DNA of 54,255 nucleotides from Puniceicoccaceae bacterium (GCA_002729725.1 PBYS01000053.1:1-54255), one strand, 5' to 3'; positions 26,530-42,051 are shown, numbered from the stretch's first letter. Program-made: numbers and translations. The notes: generated by a model from the letters alone, not told the origin.

Positions 26530-28329
26530 ATGACTTGGGAAATCGCCTTCACCCTCATTCTGCTCGTCGTCCTCCTGGGGACTTTCGTCTGGGAGAAGAT
26601 CCCGACCGAGCTGACCGCGATGAGCGCCTTCGCCTTGCTGCTGGTGCTGGGCTTGCTCACTCCGGAGGCCGCCATGGGCGTCTTCTCCAACGCCGGCCCG
26701 ATCGCAGTGGCCGCCATGTTTATCCTCAGTGCCGCGCTGGAAAAGTGCGGTGCCATCGACATGATCGCCGCGCTCTTAGCCAAGCTGCCTAAGATGCGGC
26801 TCATCTTCATCCTGCCCCCTTTGATCCTGACGGTGGCGCTGATCTCCGCCTTCATCAACAACACGCCCGTCGTCGTGGTCTTTCTTCCCGTCGTGCTTAG
26901 CCTGGCGAAGCGCATGGAACTGCCCGCCTCCAAGCTTCTGATTCCGCTCTCCTACGCCTCGATTTTCGGGGGCACCTGCACGCTCATCGGCACGAGCACT
27001 AACATTATCGTCAGCTCCATCGCCGCCGACAGCGGCTACGAGCCTTTTTCGATGTTCGAGTTGGCCGCCGTCGGCATTCCCCTCTTCCTCGCAGGCGGGA
27101 TCTACCTGACTCTTTTTGCCGGCAAACTGCTCCCCGCACGCGAAACCATCTCGTCCATCCTGAGCGAAGAGGAACGCCGCGAATACCTGCTCGAAGCCTT
27201 CATCAAAGAAGGCTCGCCCGAGGTCGGGAAAAAAGTCGAAGCGACCCGTCTCGGGCAAGTCAAGCGCCTCCGGGTCGCGGAAATCCTCCGCCACGGCGTC
27301 CGGCTACGGGGCGATCTCATGACGACGGAACTGCAAGCCGGCGACCGACTGCTGCTCTCCCTCTCTCCGACCGCCCTGGCCAAGGCCCAGAAGACCGAAG
27401 GCCTCGACCTCCGGGACATCCTCGGCGAAGGACTGGAGCAAATCAGCATGTCGGAAGGTGTCATCGTCGAGGCCGTGGTCGGGCCGGATTCCACGCTCGA
27501 TGGCAAGACCATCGGCTCGCTCAATTTCCGTCAGCGCTACCGCATGGTTCCACTCGCCGTCCATCGCCGGGGCGAGAACCTGCGCACCAATTTCGACCGC
27601 GTGCCGCTTTCCCACGGAGACACTCTCCTGCTCCTCGGCACCTCGGAGGCGCTGGATCAGCTCAGCGACAGCGAGGATCTGATGTTACTGAACCGCCCGC
27701 CCGTCATCACCGAAGCCCGCAAAAAGAAGATCCCCCTGATCCTCGCCGTCATCGCCGGGGTGATCGTCTCAGCCACCACGGGCGTCATGCCGATCGCCGC
27801 CGCCGCCATCATCGGCTGTGTCCTCTTGCTCCTCAGCCGCTGCCTCTCGACCAAGGAAGCCTACGATTCCATCCAGTGGCCCATCCTTTTCCTCATTTTC
27901 GCCATGCTCGGGGTCGGCGCGTCCATGGAATACACCGGCACTTCCGCTTGGCTGGCGGAGCAACTCATCCACTCAGTCACCACCTTCGTCGCGCCCAGTT
28001 GGCAGCCGCTCGCTCTGCTGGCCGGCGTCTATCTGCTCACAACCACACTCACCGAGCTGCTGTCCAACAACGCGGCCGCCGTCCTCCTCGCCACCTTGGC
28101 CATCGGCATGGCGCAAACCCTGCAAATCGACCCGCGCCCATTCCTGGTGGCGATCGCCGTGGCCGCCTCCGCCAGCTTCGCCACCCCCATCGGCTACCAG
28201 ACCAACACCTACGTTTACGGCGTGGGTGGTTACCGATTCGCTGATTTCGCGAAAATCGGCATCCCGCTCAACATTTTGGCTTTCATCATTTCCATGCTGG
28301 TCATCCCCATGGTCTGGACATTCAATTAG
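26530..28329 (+). CDS. second SLC13-family permease with two RCK-C domains
   Basis: 599 residues, clear paralog of the permease at 9649-11466 with the same layout: FINNTPVVVVFLPV and GTSTNIIVSSI in the first membrane half, paired RCK-C-like domains near residues 205-385, then ELLSNNAAAVLLA and [15 protein letters not shown]. Probable sulfate or related oxyanion symporter. It ends 5 bases from the convergent Rrf2-type regulator gene and is third in the chrA operon. Composition is more GC-rich than in the first copy, so the two may have separate histories. Confidence 0.86.
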   Translation: MTWEIAFTLILLVVLLGTFVWEKIPTELTAMSAFALLLVLGLLTPEAAMGVFSNAGPIAVAAMFILSAALEKCGAIDMIAALLAKLPKMRLIFILPPLILTVALISAFINNTPVVVVFLPVVLSLAKRMELPASKLLIPLSYASIFGGTCTLIGTSTNIIVSSIAADSGYEPFSMFELAAVGIPLFLAGGIYLTLFAGKLLPARETISSILSEEERREYLLEAFIKEGSPEVGKKVEATRLGQVKRLRVAEILRHGVRLRGDLMTTELQAGDRLLLSLSPTALAKAQKTEGLDLRDILGEGLEQISMSEGVIVEAVVGPDSTLDGKTIGSLNFRQRYRMVPLAVHRRGENLRTNFDRVPLSHGDTLLLLGTSEALDQLSDSEDLMLLNRPPVITEARKKKIPLILAVIAGVIVSATTGVMPIAAAAIIGCVLLLLSRCLSTKEAYDSIQWPILFLIFAMLGVGASMEYTGTSAWLAEQLIHSVTTFVAPSWQPLALLAGVYLLTTTLTELLSNNAAAVLLATLAIGMAQTLQIDPRPFLVAIAVAASASFATPIGYQTNTYVYGVGGYRFADFAKIGIPLNILAFIISMLVIPMVWTFN

Positions 28330-28334
28330 GGACG

Positions 28335-28751
28335 TTAAATATAATACATCTCCGCGTCCGCGGCTTGCACGATAAAGTCGTCCAAGGTGTATTCCGCCAT
28401 CTTCGACTCAAAAGACTGGCCCACCTCTCTCCAGATCGCAGCCACGCGCTCACCGGAATGCCCGGAATCTTCAAAATTGCGCTCCAATAGCTCGCTATCC
28501 ACGGCTTCTACGATTTCGATCAAAGTCACCTTCTTGGGGTCCCGCGCCAAGGCATAGCCCCCCTGCTTGCCACGCTTGCTCAAAATCAAGCCCGCGTTGC
28601 GCAGTTCGTTTAAAATTTGCACAAGGTAGTTCGCTGGTATCGCCTCAGCGCTCGCTAGCGTCTCAATGTGCGCGAGTTTATCTTGCCCGTAGGAACGACC
28701 TAATTGGGCCAAAACACGGCAGGCATATTCTAGTTTATGGGAAAGCTTCAC
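28335..28751 (-). CDS. Rrf2-family regulator, CymR-like
   Basis: 138 residues from GTG 28751 (VKLSHKLEYACRVLAQLG), where Rrf2 proteins normally begin; TTG at 28778 would add nine residues. Winged helix: IPANYLVQILNELRNAGLILSKRGKQGGYAL. The C-terminal half has no cysteine cluster. EIVEAVDSELLE, AAIWREVGQSFESKMAEYTLDDF and the last residues EMYYI resemble B. subtilis CymR, which ends in MFYI and acts through a complex with cysteine synthase CysK. It faces the chrA-sbp2-SLC13 operon tail to tail and is its probable cysteine-responsive repressor. Function by homology; the tail interaction is inferred. Confidence 0.8.
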   Translation of the reverse strand: MKLSHKLEYACRVLAQLGRSYGQDKLAHIETLASAEAIPANYLVQILNELRNAGLILSKRGKQGGYALARDPKKVTLIEIVEAVDSELLERNFEDSGHSGERVAAIWREVGQSFESKMAEYTLDDFIVQAADAEMYYI

Positions 28752-28987
28752 AGGGCTTAACTTAGGCTCATGACTCAAGAAGTAAACTTAAAAGCAAAAC
28801 ACAGCGCCCGAGTCTATATTTTCTCAAAAAGTAGTCGGCTTCCAAGATGGCTATCCACGGAACAATTCGACCGACTTGCAGGTCACATAAGCAGCTCATG
28901 TGTAGCCACTTAATTAAGCTCAAAAAAAACTGAAAAAGCAGCTTTTTTTAGTAGCCAGCGACGGGCTCTTTCCCTATAAATTTCTAG

Positions 28988-31531
<2,544 letters not shown>

Positions 31532-31533
31532 CA

Positions 31534-31603
31534 ATGGCGAATAGCTAATAACTAATAGCGAAACTCACGATCGGCAACTAATCCGCGATCCGTAATTCGC
31601 CAT
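31534..31603. repeat. 9-base inverted repeat in the gyrB-gyrA spacer
   Basis: ATGGCGAAT (31534-31542) and ATTCGCCAT (31595-31603) are perfect inverted copies bounding a 52-base core made of TAATA/CTAAT-like short repeats. The shape resembles a small miniature repeat, but no second copy of the core is seen in this window. Confidence 0.4.
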
Positions 31604-31612
31604 CCACTATTA

Positions 31613-31631
31613 TTTTAAACGAAGTTTAAAA
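31613..31631 (+). promoter_or_regulatory. AT-rich hairpin just before gyrA
   Basis: TTTTAAAC-gaa-GTTTAAAA is a perfect 8-base stem with a 3-base loop, ending 5 bases before the gyrA ATG. It occupies the ribosome-entry region. As a DNA palindrome it could also respond to supercoiling, which would suit gyrase autoregulation; this is inference. Confidence 0.4.
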
Positions 31632-31636
31632 ATCTC

Positions 31637-34291
<2,655 letters not shown>

Positions 34292-34327
34292 AGCGTAAGC
34301 AGGCATCAAGCCGCAACCGTTTCATCC

Positions 34328-34357
34328 AGGCCGCCCTCTCACCGGGGCGGCCTTTTT
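34328..34357 (+). terminator. intrinsic terminator of the gyrase genes
   Basis: AGGCCGCCC (34328-34336) and GGGCGGCCT (34345-34353) form a perfect GC-rich 9-base stem with an 8-base loop, followed by a run of five T. It lies 37 bases after the gyrA stop. Confidence 0.92.
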
Positions 34358-34461
34358 CATGGACAGACTCAAAGTCTTACCATCCAATGCTTATCAACCT
34401 CATAGCAAAAACCGCAACATTCGCGGCCCACAAGCGATGATACAACTAGCCAAAGCTCCCC

Positions 34462-36212
34462 ATGCGACTCAAAAAAATCGGATTATCCTACCTGCTGCTA
34501 TCCCTACTAAGCACAGCATTCTGCACCCCGGAATGGCACACGATTGCCAACCGCTACATCGAACAAACTGACAAACCCCAGCGATGGGAATCACGCCCCC
34601 AAACGCAAACTCCCGAACCAGAGCTGGTCGATGTGCTCAAGGCCCTTCCAGCACCGGGGCAATGGACGCAACTCCGCGAAAACTATGCGGAACAACTCGC
34701 AGAGGCATCCAATGTCTCTGCTGAAGAAATCTTGATGCACTTACTCTTGAATTACCTCGATGGTCATCCGGAAGCCACCCAGAGCACACTCGACCAACTA
34801 GAAAAGACCTTCTCAAGCAACGAGGCACTCGAATACCACCTCGACTCTGGTAGAAATCGGTCTACTGCTAGATCGAGCTGAGCTAGTTGAATCTGGCCTG
34901 AAGGCTGCAGTCATCGCGTTGAAGGCCACACCACTCGAAAGTGAATACGGAAGTATCCACACCTACTCACATCAGAATCTGATCGAGCTCTACCTCAAAG
35001 CCGGCAAAGTCGAAGAGGCTGAAGCCACAGCACGCCAACTACTCGACCGCCTGGATCCAAGTCGGCACAGCGCAGGTTGCAAAAAACAAAAAAGCACAAG
35101 CATCTGACGATTACTACGGCGGCAACGACGCCACAACACTCACCGCCTTTCGATCGGAAAATGCCGACAGCTATCAAGCGCTGTTAACAATTCTGCTTGG
35201 TATTCATATTCAAAAAGAAGAGTACCCTGCTGCGCTCAAGCTACTCAATGAAGAGAGCCGCTGGTGCACTGCAGACATCGCGAATATCCTCCAAGAAACA
35301 GACCGTTCCTACAACAATTACAAACTCGGCTGGTTGGTCGCCATGGCCTTACACGAAACGGACGCGCCAGACAAAGCGGCCCGCACGCTAACAGCCTCGC
35401 TACGTGAATCCAGCGGTTACGATCCTGCCTACGCTTTGTATTTAGAAATCAAAGGAGCCGACGCGATCGAATATTTCGACAAACTCTATCAGCTCGACCA
35501 ATTTGAAGAACGCCCCTTAATTTGGAAAGCGCAGCACCTCCTGGATCAAGGCAAAATCGAAGAAGCCATGGTTCACTATAAGAAGGCCTATGAACTCATG
35601 CCCTCCAGCTTTGGCCGTGTGGAGAGCCACTGCTTCGGCTGCGAGAGCGTCTTCAAGGGAGACCAGCCGCAGTCGATCGCCGAAGAAATCTTCCAAAATA
35701 TGCTCTTAACCCAAGCCGAAGTACCTCAGGTCCACTATTTAATGGGCTATCTCCGCGACTACCAAGAGCGAGAAACCGAAGCACTCAAACACCTACAAGA
35801 TGCGGTCGAACTCGACCCCGATTATCTCAATGCCTGGAAGAAAATCGAGTCACTCAGTAAGCGCATGCAAATGGATACAGTCACTCAAGATCAGCTTATT
35901 CTAAAAATATATGCCCTGGACCCCCTCGGCAAACACTCCTCGCCCGCGCTCCACGAAGTGAGAGACCTCAAAAAAATGTGGCACGCTGTGCTCGATAATC
36001 GCAAACGCATACAAGTGCTCCCCAAGGATACCCAAGTCTACCCACTCAAAGCTTCAGCCCAACAAATCGCAGCACTCGCAACGAATCCGCTTACCACTTA
36101 CATGTCCTACGAGGATACCGTGGAGCACCCTGCCGAGGCGCTCATTCGTAACCGGGTGATTGAAAAAATCCAGGATCTCTTCGTCCAACTCAGCCACAGC
36201 GAGAATATATAG
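34462..36212 (+). pseudogene. secreted TPR-repeat protein disrupted by two frameshifts
   Basis: The region encodes one protein in three frames. Frame A starts at 34462 with a signal peptide (MRLKKIGLSYLLLSLLSTAF) and runs to about 34840; homology-like continuity then moves to the next frame (TLVEIGLLLDRAEL... NLIELYLKAGKVEEAEATA) until about 35055; a second shift leads to QVGTAQVAKNK and an uninterrupted frame to 36212, with TPR-like helices (YFDKLYQLDQFEERPL; GKIEEAMVHYKKAYELMP; ETEALKHLQDAVELDPDYLNAW). Both shifts are equivalent to one extra base. All three frames keep sensible protein sequence, so either the gene decayed recently or the assembly has two errors. Intact length would be about 580 residues. 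Role unknown; TPR proteins are mostly scaffolds. Confidence 0.75.
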
Positions 36213-36287
36213 CAGTCCATGCGATCTTGCAAACTTTCCCGTTGCCAGCTCGGGAGCACAGACTTAGGCAATACTGACAGAAAGACT

Positions 36288-37652
36288 ATGTTAGAAAATT
36301 TAACCGATAAACTAGGCAGCGCACTCCGTAATTTGCGGGGTGTCGGCAAGCTGAGCGAAGAAAACATGGCTGAGGCACTCAAGGAGGTGCGTCAGGCCCT
36401 GCTCTCAGCAGATGTGCATTTCAAAGTCGCGCGCGAGTTCGTGGCTACCGTAAAGGAGCAATGTGTCGGCCAGGAAGTGCTCAAGTCGGTCACTCCCGGC
36501 CAACAGGTGATTAAGATCATCCACGATGAATTGGTCAAACTACTGGGCGAAGGCGCCACCGAGCTGGAAGATAAAAAGCCGCTCCGCATCATGATGGTCG
36601 GCCTGCACGGCTCTGGTAAGACCACCAGTAGTGGTAAGCTGGCTCGCTACATGGCCAAAAAGCGTGACTACCGCCCCGCGCTGGTCGCCTGCGATGTGTA
36701 TCGTCCCGCCGCGATCGACCAACTCGAAATGCTGGCCAAAAACGAAGGCTGCACCTTCTACGGCGACCGCGAAGAGAAGGATGTCGTGAAAATCGGTAAG
36801 CGCGGCCTGCAAGCGGCCAAAGAGGCCGATGCCAACCTGATTATTTTTGATACAGCGGGCCGGCTACAAATCGACGAGGACTTGATCGAAGAAATCAAGC
36901 GCTTGAAGGCTGAAGTGCAACCGGATGAAATCCTGCTGGTCGCCGACGCCGCGCTGGGCCAAGAAGCGGTCAATGTGGCCAAACACTTCCACGAGGCAGT
37001 GGATTGCACCGGTATCATTCTCACCAAGCTCGACGGTGACGCCCGCGGGGGTGCCGCGCTCTCGATGAAATCCATCTCCAATGTGCCGATTAAATTTATG
37101 GGCACCGGGGAAAAGTCGGACGAGTTTGACGTCTTTCACCCCGACCGTATGGCCTCCCGTATCCTAGGCATGGGCGATGTGGTCTCGCTGGTTGAAAAAG
37201 CACAGGAGACCATTGATCAGGACGAAGCAGAGCGCATGGCTGAAAAGATGCGCAAGGCAGACTTCAATCTCGAAGACTTCCTCTCGCAAATGCAACAGGT
37301 CAAAAAGATGGGCTCTCTCGGCTCTCTGGTCGGCATGATGCCTGGCATGAGTGGCGTCGAAATCGGCGAGGACGAAGAAAAGAAAATGGCTCGCACGGAA
37401 GCCATCATTCTTTCGATGACAGTGCAAGAGCGTCGCCAACCGCGCCTATTGCGTGGCAGTCGTCTCAAACGCATCGCCAATGGTTCGGGTGTGCAAGTGC
37501 GCGACGTTAACGCGCTGCTGAAGCAGTTCAACCAAATGCAAAAGATGATGAAGATGATGCGCGGTGGTAAAGGACGCAAGATGATGAAGGCGATGAAGGC
37601 ACAAATGGGCGACGAACAAGGCGGCCTGCCCACCAACCTACCGGGAATGTAA
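36288..37652 (+). CDS. ffh: signal recognition particle protein Ffh (SRP54)
   Basis: 454 residues from ATG 36288 ([18 protein letters not shown]); an in-frame ATG at 36219 adds 23 residues outside the conserved N domain. The G domain has GLHGSGKTT (105-113), [12 protein letters not shown], and [14 protein letters not shown]. The C-terminal M domain is rich in methionine and basic residues ([20 protein letters not shown]) and binds 4.5S RNA and signal sequences. It targets nascent membrane proteins to FtsY. The DUF151 gene follows 6 bases after the stop. Confidence 0.97.
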   Translation: MLENLTDKLGSALRNLRGVGKLSEENMAEALKEVRQALLSADVHFKVAREFVATVKEQCVGQEVLKSVTPGQQVIKIIHDELVKLLGEGATELEDKKPLRIMMVGLHGSGKTTSSGKLARYMAKKRDYRPALVACDVYRPAAIDQLEMLAKNEGCTFYGDREEKDVVKIGKRGLQAAKEADANLIIFDTAGRLQIDEDLIEEIKRLKAEVQPDEILLVADAALGQEAVNVAKHFHEAVDCTGIILTKLDGDARGGAALSMKSISNVPIKFMGTGEKSDEFDVFHPDRMASRILGMGDVVSLVEKAQETIDQDEAERMAEKMRKADFNLEDFLSQMQQVKKMGSLGSLVGMMPGMSGVEIGEDEEKKMARTEAIILSMTVQERRQPRLLRGSRLKRIANGSGVQVRDVNALLKQFNQMQKMMKMMRGGKGRKMMKAMKAQMGDEQGGLPTNLPGM

Positions 37653-37658
37653 TTTCAG

Positions 37659-38102
37659 ATGGATAAACAAGTCGTTCCAGTTCTTGTTAAGGGTGTGATG
37701 CCAACCTCCAGTGGTTGCGCCGTCTTCCTCGGCAACGACGATAAAACCTTTGTCATTTACGTCGATGAAGGCATCGGCGATGCGATTCAACGCGCGGTGG
37801 ATGGCAGCAAGAGTGAGCGCCCACTCACCCACGACCTGATGCTCACGATGCTGGATGGTTTGGGCGCGGAAGTAGAACGCGTGGTGATCAACCACGTCGA
37901 TCAAGGCACATTCTTTGCCCGCTTAATCGTCTCGATGGAAAACGAGCTCGGGCACAAGATCATCGAACTCGATGCTCGCCCTAGCGACTCCATGATTCTC
38001 GCGCTCGCCTCTGGCAAGCCAATCTATGTCGCCCAAACTGTGATCGATGCAGTGGATGATATGACAGAGATCTTGGCCAAGATCCTTGAGCAAGACTCGT
38101 AA
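37659..38102 (+). CDS. bifunctional nuclease family protein (DUF151)
   Basis: 147 residues with the BFN core: GCAVFLGNDDKTFVIYVDEGIGDAIQ, RPLTHDLMLTMLDGLGAEV, VVINHVDQGTFFARL and the diagnostic ELDARPSDSMILALASGKPIYV. Proteins with this fold have been reported with nuclease activity in some organisms, but the general role is poorly defined. It lies 6 bases after ffh and 9 before dus, so the three form an operon. Confidence 0.9.
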   Translation: MDKQVVPVLVKGVMPTSSGCAVFLGNDDKTFVIYVDEGIGDAIQRAVDGSKSERPLTHDLMLTMLDGLGAEVERVVINHVDQGTFFARLIVSMENELGHKIIELDARPSDSMILALASGKPIYVAQTVIDAVDDMTEILAKILEQDS

Positions 38103-38111
38103 ACTCGACCT

Positions 38112-39176
38112 ATGACGCCACTTCCCGAACCGCTAATAGCTGGGCAGCCATGGACAGCGCTGGCTCCGATGCAGGACGTCACGACGCTCCCCTTCATGCG
38201 CCTGCTGGGCAAATATGGCGCGCCGGACTTGCTCTTTACGGAGTATTTTCGTGTGCATGGTCACTCGACTTTAGAGCAACACATCGTCGACGCGGTCTGT
38301 CAGCATAATACGGGACGCCCGGTTTTCGCGCAGCTGATCGGTGAAAGCTTACCTGACTTGGAGCGCACCGTCGCAGCGATTGAAACCGCACAGCTGCCGG
38401 TGGCGGGCATCGACCTCAATATGGGCTGCCCGGCCCCTAAAGTTTATAAGAAAAATGTCGGCGGCGGTCTGCTGCGCGAGCCATCGAAAGTCGACGAAGT
38501 ACTCAGTTGCCTGCGTGGCGCCATCCAGGGCCGCTTCACCGTTAAAATGCGCATCGGTTTCGACAGTGACCAACACTTTGAAACGATCCTAGACCTGATC
38601 GAGAAGCACAAAGTCGACTTACTAAGCTTACACGCGCGCACGGTGAAAGAAGCCTACCGCAGCGAAGTCCATTATGAATATATCAAGCGCGCTGCCGAGC
38701 GAGTGCCCTGCCCGGTTTTGGCCAATGGCAACGTAACTTCAGTTGCGAAGGGGCAATGGGTGCTCGACCAAACGGGCAGCGCCGGCGTAATGATCGGCCG
38801 CTCTTGCATTCGTAACCCATGGATCTTTCGTCAGCACCGTGAACACTTCGCCGGACAGCCCATCTTCCAGCCAAAACTCGGTGATGTGCGCGAGTACATC
38901 GAGGAGCTGATCGTCGCAACCAGTCGCCCCAATCGAGAGGGACAGTATCATATCAATCACATGAAGAAGTTCCTAAACTTCATCGGATTGGGAGTGGATA
39001 CAGACGGTCAATTCCTACACGACATGCGCCGCGCACGCACAAAATCAGAGCTGGATGCCATTTGCGATAAGCACTTGATCGAAGGAGGACGTGCAGAACA
39101 ATTGTTTCCAGATGAGCCGATCAAAGGCTTGGTCGCGCGCCCCAACTGCGAGACTTCACGCGGCTGCTCTTTGTAA
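38112..39176 (+). CDS. dus: tRNA-dihydrouridine synthase
   Basis: 354 residues, FMN-dependent TIM barrel that reduces uridine to dihydrouridine in tRNA D-loops. Conserved: WTALAPMQDVTTLPFMR (flavin contact), GIDLNMGCPAPKV with Cys106 as the expected catalytic acid, TVKMRIGFD, LLSLHARTVKEAYR, PVLANGNV and GVMIGRSCIRNPW. Normal length. Which Dus subfamily and tRNA position it serves is not assigned. The final 30 residues end in a cysteine-containing NCETSRGCSL. Confidence 0.93.
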   Translation: MTPLPEPLIAGQPWTALAPMQDVTTLPFMRLLGKYGAPDLLFTEYFRVHGHSTLEQHIVDAVCQHNTGRPVFAQLIGESLPDLERTVAAIETAQLPVAGIDLNMGCPAPKVYKKNVGGGLLREPSKVDEVLSCLRGAIQGRFTVKMRIGFDSDQHFETILDLIEKHKVDLLSLHARTVKEAYRSEVHYEYIKRAAERVPCPVLANGNVTSVAKGQWVLDQTGSAGVMIGRSCIRNPWIFRQHREHFAGQPIFQPKLGDVREYIEELIVATSRPNREGQYHINHMKKFLNFIGLGVDTDGQFLHDMRRARTKSELDAICDKHLIEGGRAEQLFPDEPIKGLVARPNCETSRGCSL

Positions 39177-39241
39177 AGATTCCATAGCTAGAAGCACCAC
39201 GAACTCGCACTGTGGAACACTCGATGCGGACAGGGATCGAT

Positions 39242-41116
39242 CTATGCTTTGGCTTGTTCGAAGAGATCTTGAATTGTCTGCTTCAGTATGTTAAGACGCA
39301 GCGGCTTGCTCAAATAGGCATTCATCCCGTTATCTAGGCAGCGAGCTTCGTCTCCCGCCAAAGCGTTCGCAGTCAACGCAACAATCTTAACTCCCTGAGC
39401 CTGCTGACCAGCCGCACCTTGACGTATTTGGCGCGTGGCCTCTAGGCCATCCATTATAGGCATTTGAAGGTCCATAAAAATCAGGTCGTAATTTTGCTCG
39501 CGCAGTAAATCTAATAACTCCTCGCCATTGTCAGCAAAATCCACAGACCAGCCAAGCCGACGCAGCATAATCATAATCACTCGTTGATTGGCCAGATTAT
39601 CCTCTGCGACAGCAATTCGAAGTGGTAATTGGTCGGCAAGTAATTTCGGCTTCGGCTGATCTTCACTAACAGCCTTTTTTATTTTTGGCTGAATCGGAAT
39701 CGGTGGGCGCGAGTCTTTCAAGGAAACAATCTCAAACTGGGCGCGACTAAAGAAACAAGAGCCTTCCCCAGGGAGACTAGTCGCCCAAGCTTTACCTCCC
39801 ATAGCTTCACTCAGACGCTTGCAAATCGCTAAGCCCAGTCCAGTGCCTCCATATTTTCGGGTGGTCGAGCTGTCTCCTTGAGAAAAGGGTTTAAACAACT
39901 GGCTGAGCTGCTCGCGAGTCATCCCGATTCCCGTGTCACGGACTTCAAATTCAATATCCACCAGATTCGTTTCCAGATTAATAGCATGCGTGCACACACT
40001 CAGCGAGACCTCCCCCTTTTCTGTAAACTTGATCGCGTTTGACAAGAGATTGGTTAAGATCTGGCGCAAGCGGGTTTCATCGCCACGAATTCGACGTGGC
40101 ACGTCTTCGTCGACATCAATATTTAAACTTAAGCCCTTTTCAGTCGCCTGCGAAAAGAACATTGAGCTGAGCTCGCGAATCACGGGTAAGATGGCGAAAT
40201 CCCGAGACTCTAGATTAAGATTGCCGGACTCCACCTTGGAAAAATCGAGCACATCGTTGATTAAAGACATCAAGGCCTCACTACTGGTCTTGATCGTAGC
40301 CAAGTAGTCATCTTGCTCTTCGTCCAAATTGGTGTCATTGAGCATTTCAACAAAGCCAATAATCCCGTTCAGGGGCGTGCGTATTTCATGACTCATAGTC
40401 GCCAAAAAGTCACTTTTTGCGCGGTTGGCGCTATCGGCCTCGTAGGCTGATTGCTTCGCATGTTCGATTACTTGATTTAAACGCTGATTCACAATTTCTA
40501 ATTCCTCTCGAGCACTATCGGCATCCTCCATCATACTGAGCGCAACCTTGCGCCCTTTCTTAAGTTCATCAGCCTGCTCAATTAAATCAGAATTAGCAGA
40601 GATTAATTCCTTCTCCGCACGCTTCCAGCGTTGCTCCGTCTCCCCATGATTACGTGTAATAGTACGTAATGTATCGGATAAGCGATCAAACTCTTTAAAA
40701 TCAAAAGTCTGAGGCATCAGAGCCGACCCGCCAGTGCCAATACTGCTCAATCGGTCGTTCAATAGATCTAAATTGCTCTCTAAGCGTTGCACAAAATAAC
40801 GTGTGGCCATTAACGGCACCGTCACACCAAACAGAAAAATCGCAAAGGCCAGCGCCATACTGCGATAAAACTCTTGTTGATGTGCTTTAGTCCGCTCCTC
40901 TCGCATGAACTCAATTTCGTCGATGTGTTCGATCGGATTGAAATCAACATTCGAAACCATAGAATTAAGCTGCTCCATTAACACCGAGCGCTCTTCCATA
41001 TACTCAGTAAAGCGAATGGAAACCATCCAGCCGACAATCACGACGACGACCGCGATAATCGGCAGCGCGGCATACAGATATACCATGCGCACAATGCTAC
41101 GTGCCTGAGTGCTCAA
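39242..41116 (-). CDS. hybrid sensor histidine kinase with receiver domain
   Basis: 624 residues. Two membrane helices (about 11-33 and 86-106) bracket a roughly 50-residue periplasmic loop; a HAMP-like and coiled-coil region follow. Phospho-acceptor His243 ([14 protein letters not shown]), N-box [13 protein letters not shown]-box RDTGIGM, G-box [11 protein letters not shown], then a receiver at about 499-618 with phospho-acceptor Asp549 ([12 protein letters not shown]) and Lys604. No DNA-binding output, so a phosphorelay is likely. The TTG start overlaps the stop of the PAS protein gene by 4 bases (TTGA), so both are translated together. Confidence 0.9.
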   Translation of the reverse strand: MSTQARSIVRMVYLYAALPIIAVVVVIVGWMVSIRFTEYMEERSVLMEQLNSMVSNVDFNPIEHIDEIEFMREERTKAHQQEFYRSMALAFAIFLFGVTVPLMATRYFVQRLESNLDLLNDRLSSIGTGGSALMPQTFDFKEFDRLSDTLRTITRNHGETEQRWKRAEKELISANSDLIEQADELKKGRKVALSMMEDADSAREELEIVNQRLNQVIEHAKQSAYEADSANRAKSDFLATMSHEIRTPLNGIIGFVEMLNDTNLDEEQDDYLATIKTSSEALMSLINDVLDFSKVESGNLNLESRDFAILPVIRELSSMFFSQATEKGLSLNIDVDEDVPRRIRGDETRLRQILTNLLSNAIKFTEKGEVSLSVCTHAINLETNLVDIEFEVRDTGIGMTREQLSQLFKPFSQGDSSTTRKYGGTGLGLAICKRLSEAMGGKAWATSLPGEGSCFFSRAQFEIVSLKDSRPPIPIQPKIKKAVSEDQPKPKLLADQLPLRIAVAEDNLANQRVIMIMLRRLGWSVDFADNGEELLDLLREQNYDLIFMDLQMPIMDGLEATRQIRQGAAGQQAQGVKIVALTANALAGDEARCLDNGMNAYLSKPLRLNILKQTIQDLFEQAKA

Positions 41117-41943
41117 TGGCCACTCCCCTTTCTCACGGCAGCGAAAGGCAACGATTCAACCAGCTCAACTGGCAATTCCAGCTTACTATCATCCGAGGAA
41201 TTATCTGTTTTATAACGCGGCGCCTCCCCTGCTTCTCGACAGAGTAAATTCACCTCTTCTTTGAGTTCGAGAATGCGTGTTTCGCGACGAAACATCCCTT
41301 TTCGGAAGCGATCCAAATCTTTTTGAGCAGCCTCTAGATCTGCCACTCGTTCAGCATTTTTAACTGGCGGCACGAAAAAAGCAGCTTCCACCACGTGCTC
41401 CTTTTCGAAATACTGCCCGCTCAAGAGTGCATGGGTCGAAAAACCGTCGGCACTCTTCATTTCGATTTTAGGCTGTTTAACGGAAGCATCGCCCTGCTTG
41501 ATCGAATCCACAACGGACTCCAACTTCAAAGGATTCACCCCCAACACTTCTTCTAAGCGCTGCCCTCGTAACACTGAATCTGTCGGCATACGAAGCATTT
41601 TAACGAACCCTGGGCTGGCTCGATCAATAATTAAGCTTCCCGCATCAAAGCGTACAAAACATGCCAAGGACCGTGAATAAAGTTGATTCTGAGCTTCCAA
41701 ACTCGATGCCTTTGCGAGCGTGAGCAAGCGCTCTTTTTCTCTTAACTGAGAAGTCAAGCTGCGCTCAATCCATACAAAGCACGAGACAGTCACCCCGCCC
41801 AAACCAGCAAACACGTAAGCCTCGATATCGGTAACCCCCAGCACGATCAAAACAGTCGCGATTGCAATGCATGAAAAAACACCCGTAGTCAGCGCGAGTA
41901 ACAATGCACTGAATGACATTCCTTGGTGATCAGTCGAATTCAT
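41113..41943 (-). CDS. membrane protein with PAS-like domain, partner of the hybrid kinase
   Basis: 276 residues. Two hydrophobic helices at about 10-60 with a short loop, then a linker and a PAS-like fold ([36 protein letters not shown]), a beta region [24 protein letters not shown], and a coiled coil to about residue 240. It has no kinase or receiver domain. The position directly upstream of and overlapping the hybrid kinase suggests a sensory co-receptor that modulates the kinase. The start is ATG 41943; ATG at 41919 is an alternative. Confidence 0.72.
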   Translation of the reverse strand: MNSTDHQGMSFSALLLALTTGVFSCIAIATVLIVLGVTDIEAYVFAGLGGVTVSCFVWIERSLTSQLREKERLLTLAKASSLEAQNQLYSRSLACFVRFDAGSLIIDRASPGFVKMLRMPTDSVLRGQRLEEVLGVNPLKLESVVDSIKQGDASVKQPKIEMKSADGFSTHALLSGQYFEKEHVVEAAFFVPPVKNAERVADLEAAQKDLDRFRKGMFRRETRILELKEEVNLLCREAGEAPRYKTDNSSDDSKLELPVELVESLPFAAVRKGSGH

Positions 41944-42051
41944 GATTTGATGCTTAGTAACAAGTAAACAATTGCGAAATTAGTAGAGTCTATCCCCTAG
42001 TGTGCAAGGCTAAGTGACAGAATCTATAAAAAAGCCTAATGCTCCACTTTT

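Noticed and set aside
28922..28950. Terminator-like stem before gyrB
   Set aside because: The stem is essentially A-run against T-run with a bulge and no GC core, so it is not a convincing intrinsic terminator.
34359..34571. Short ORF before the TPR gene
   Set aside because: Overlaps the terminator end and the signal peptide of the TPR gene, with no protein-like features.
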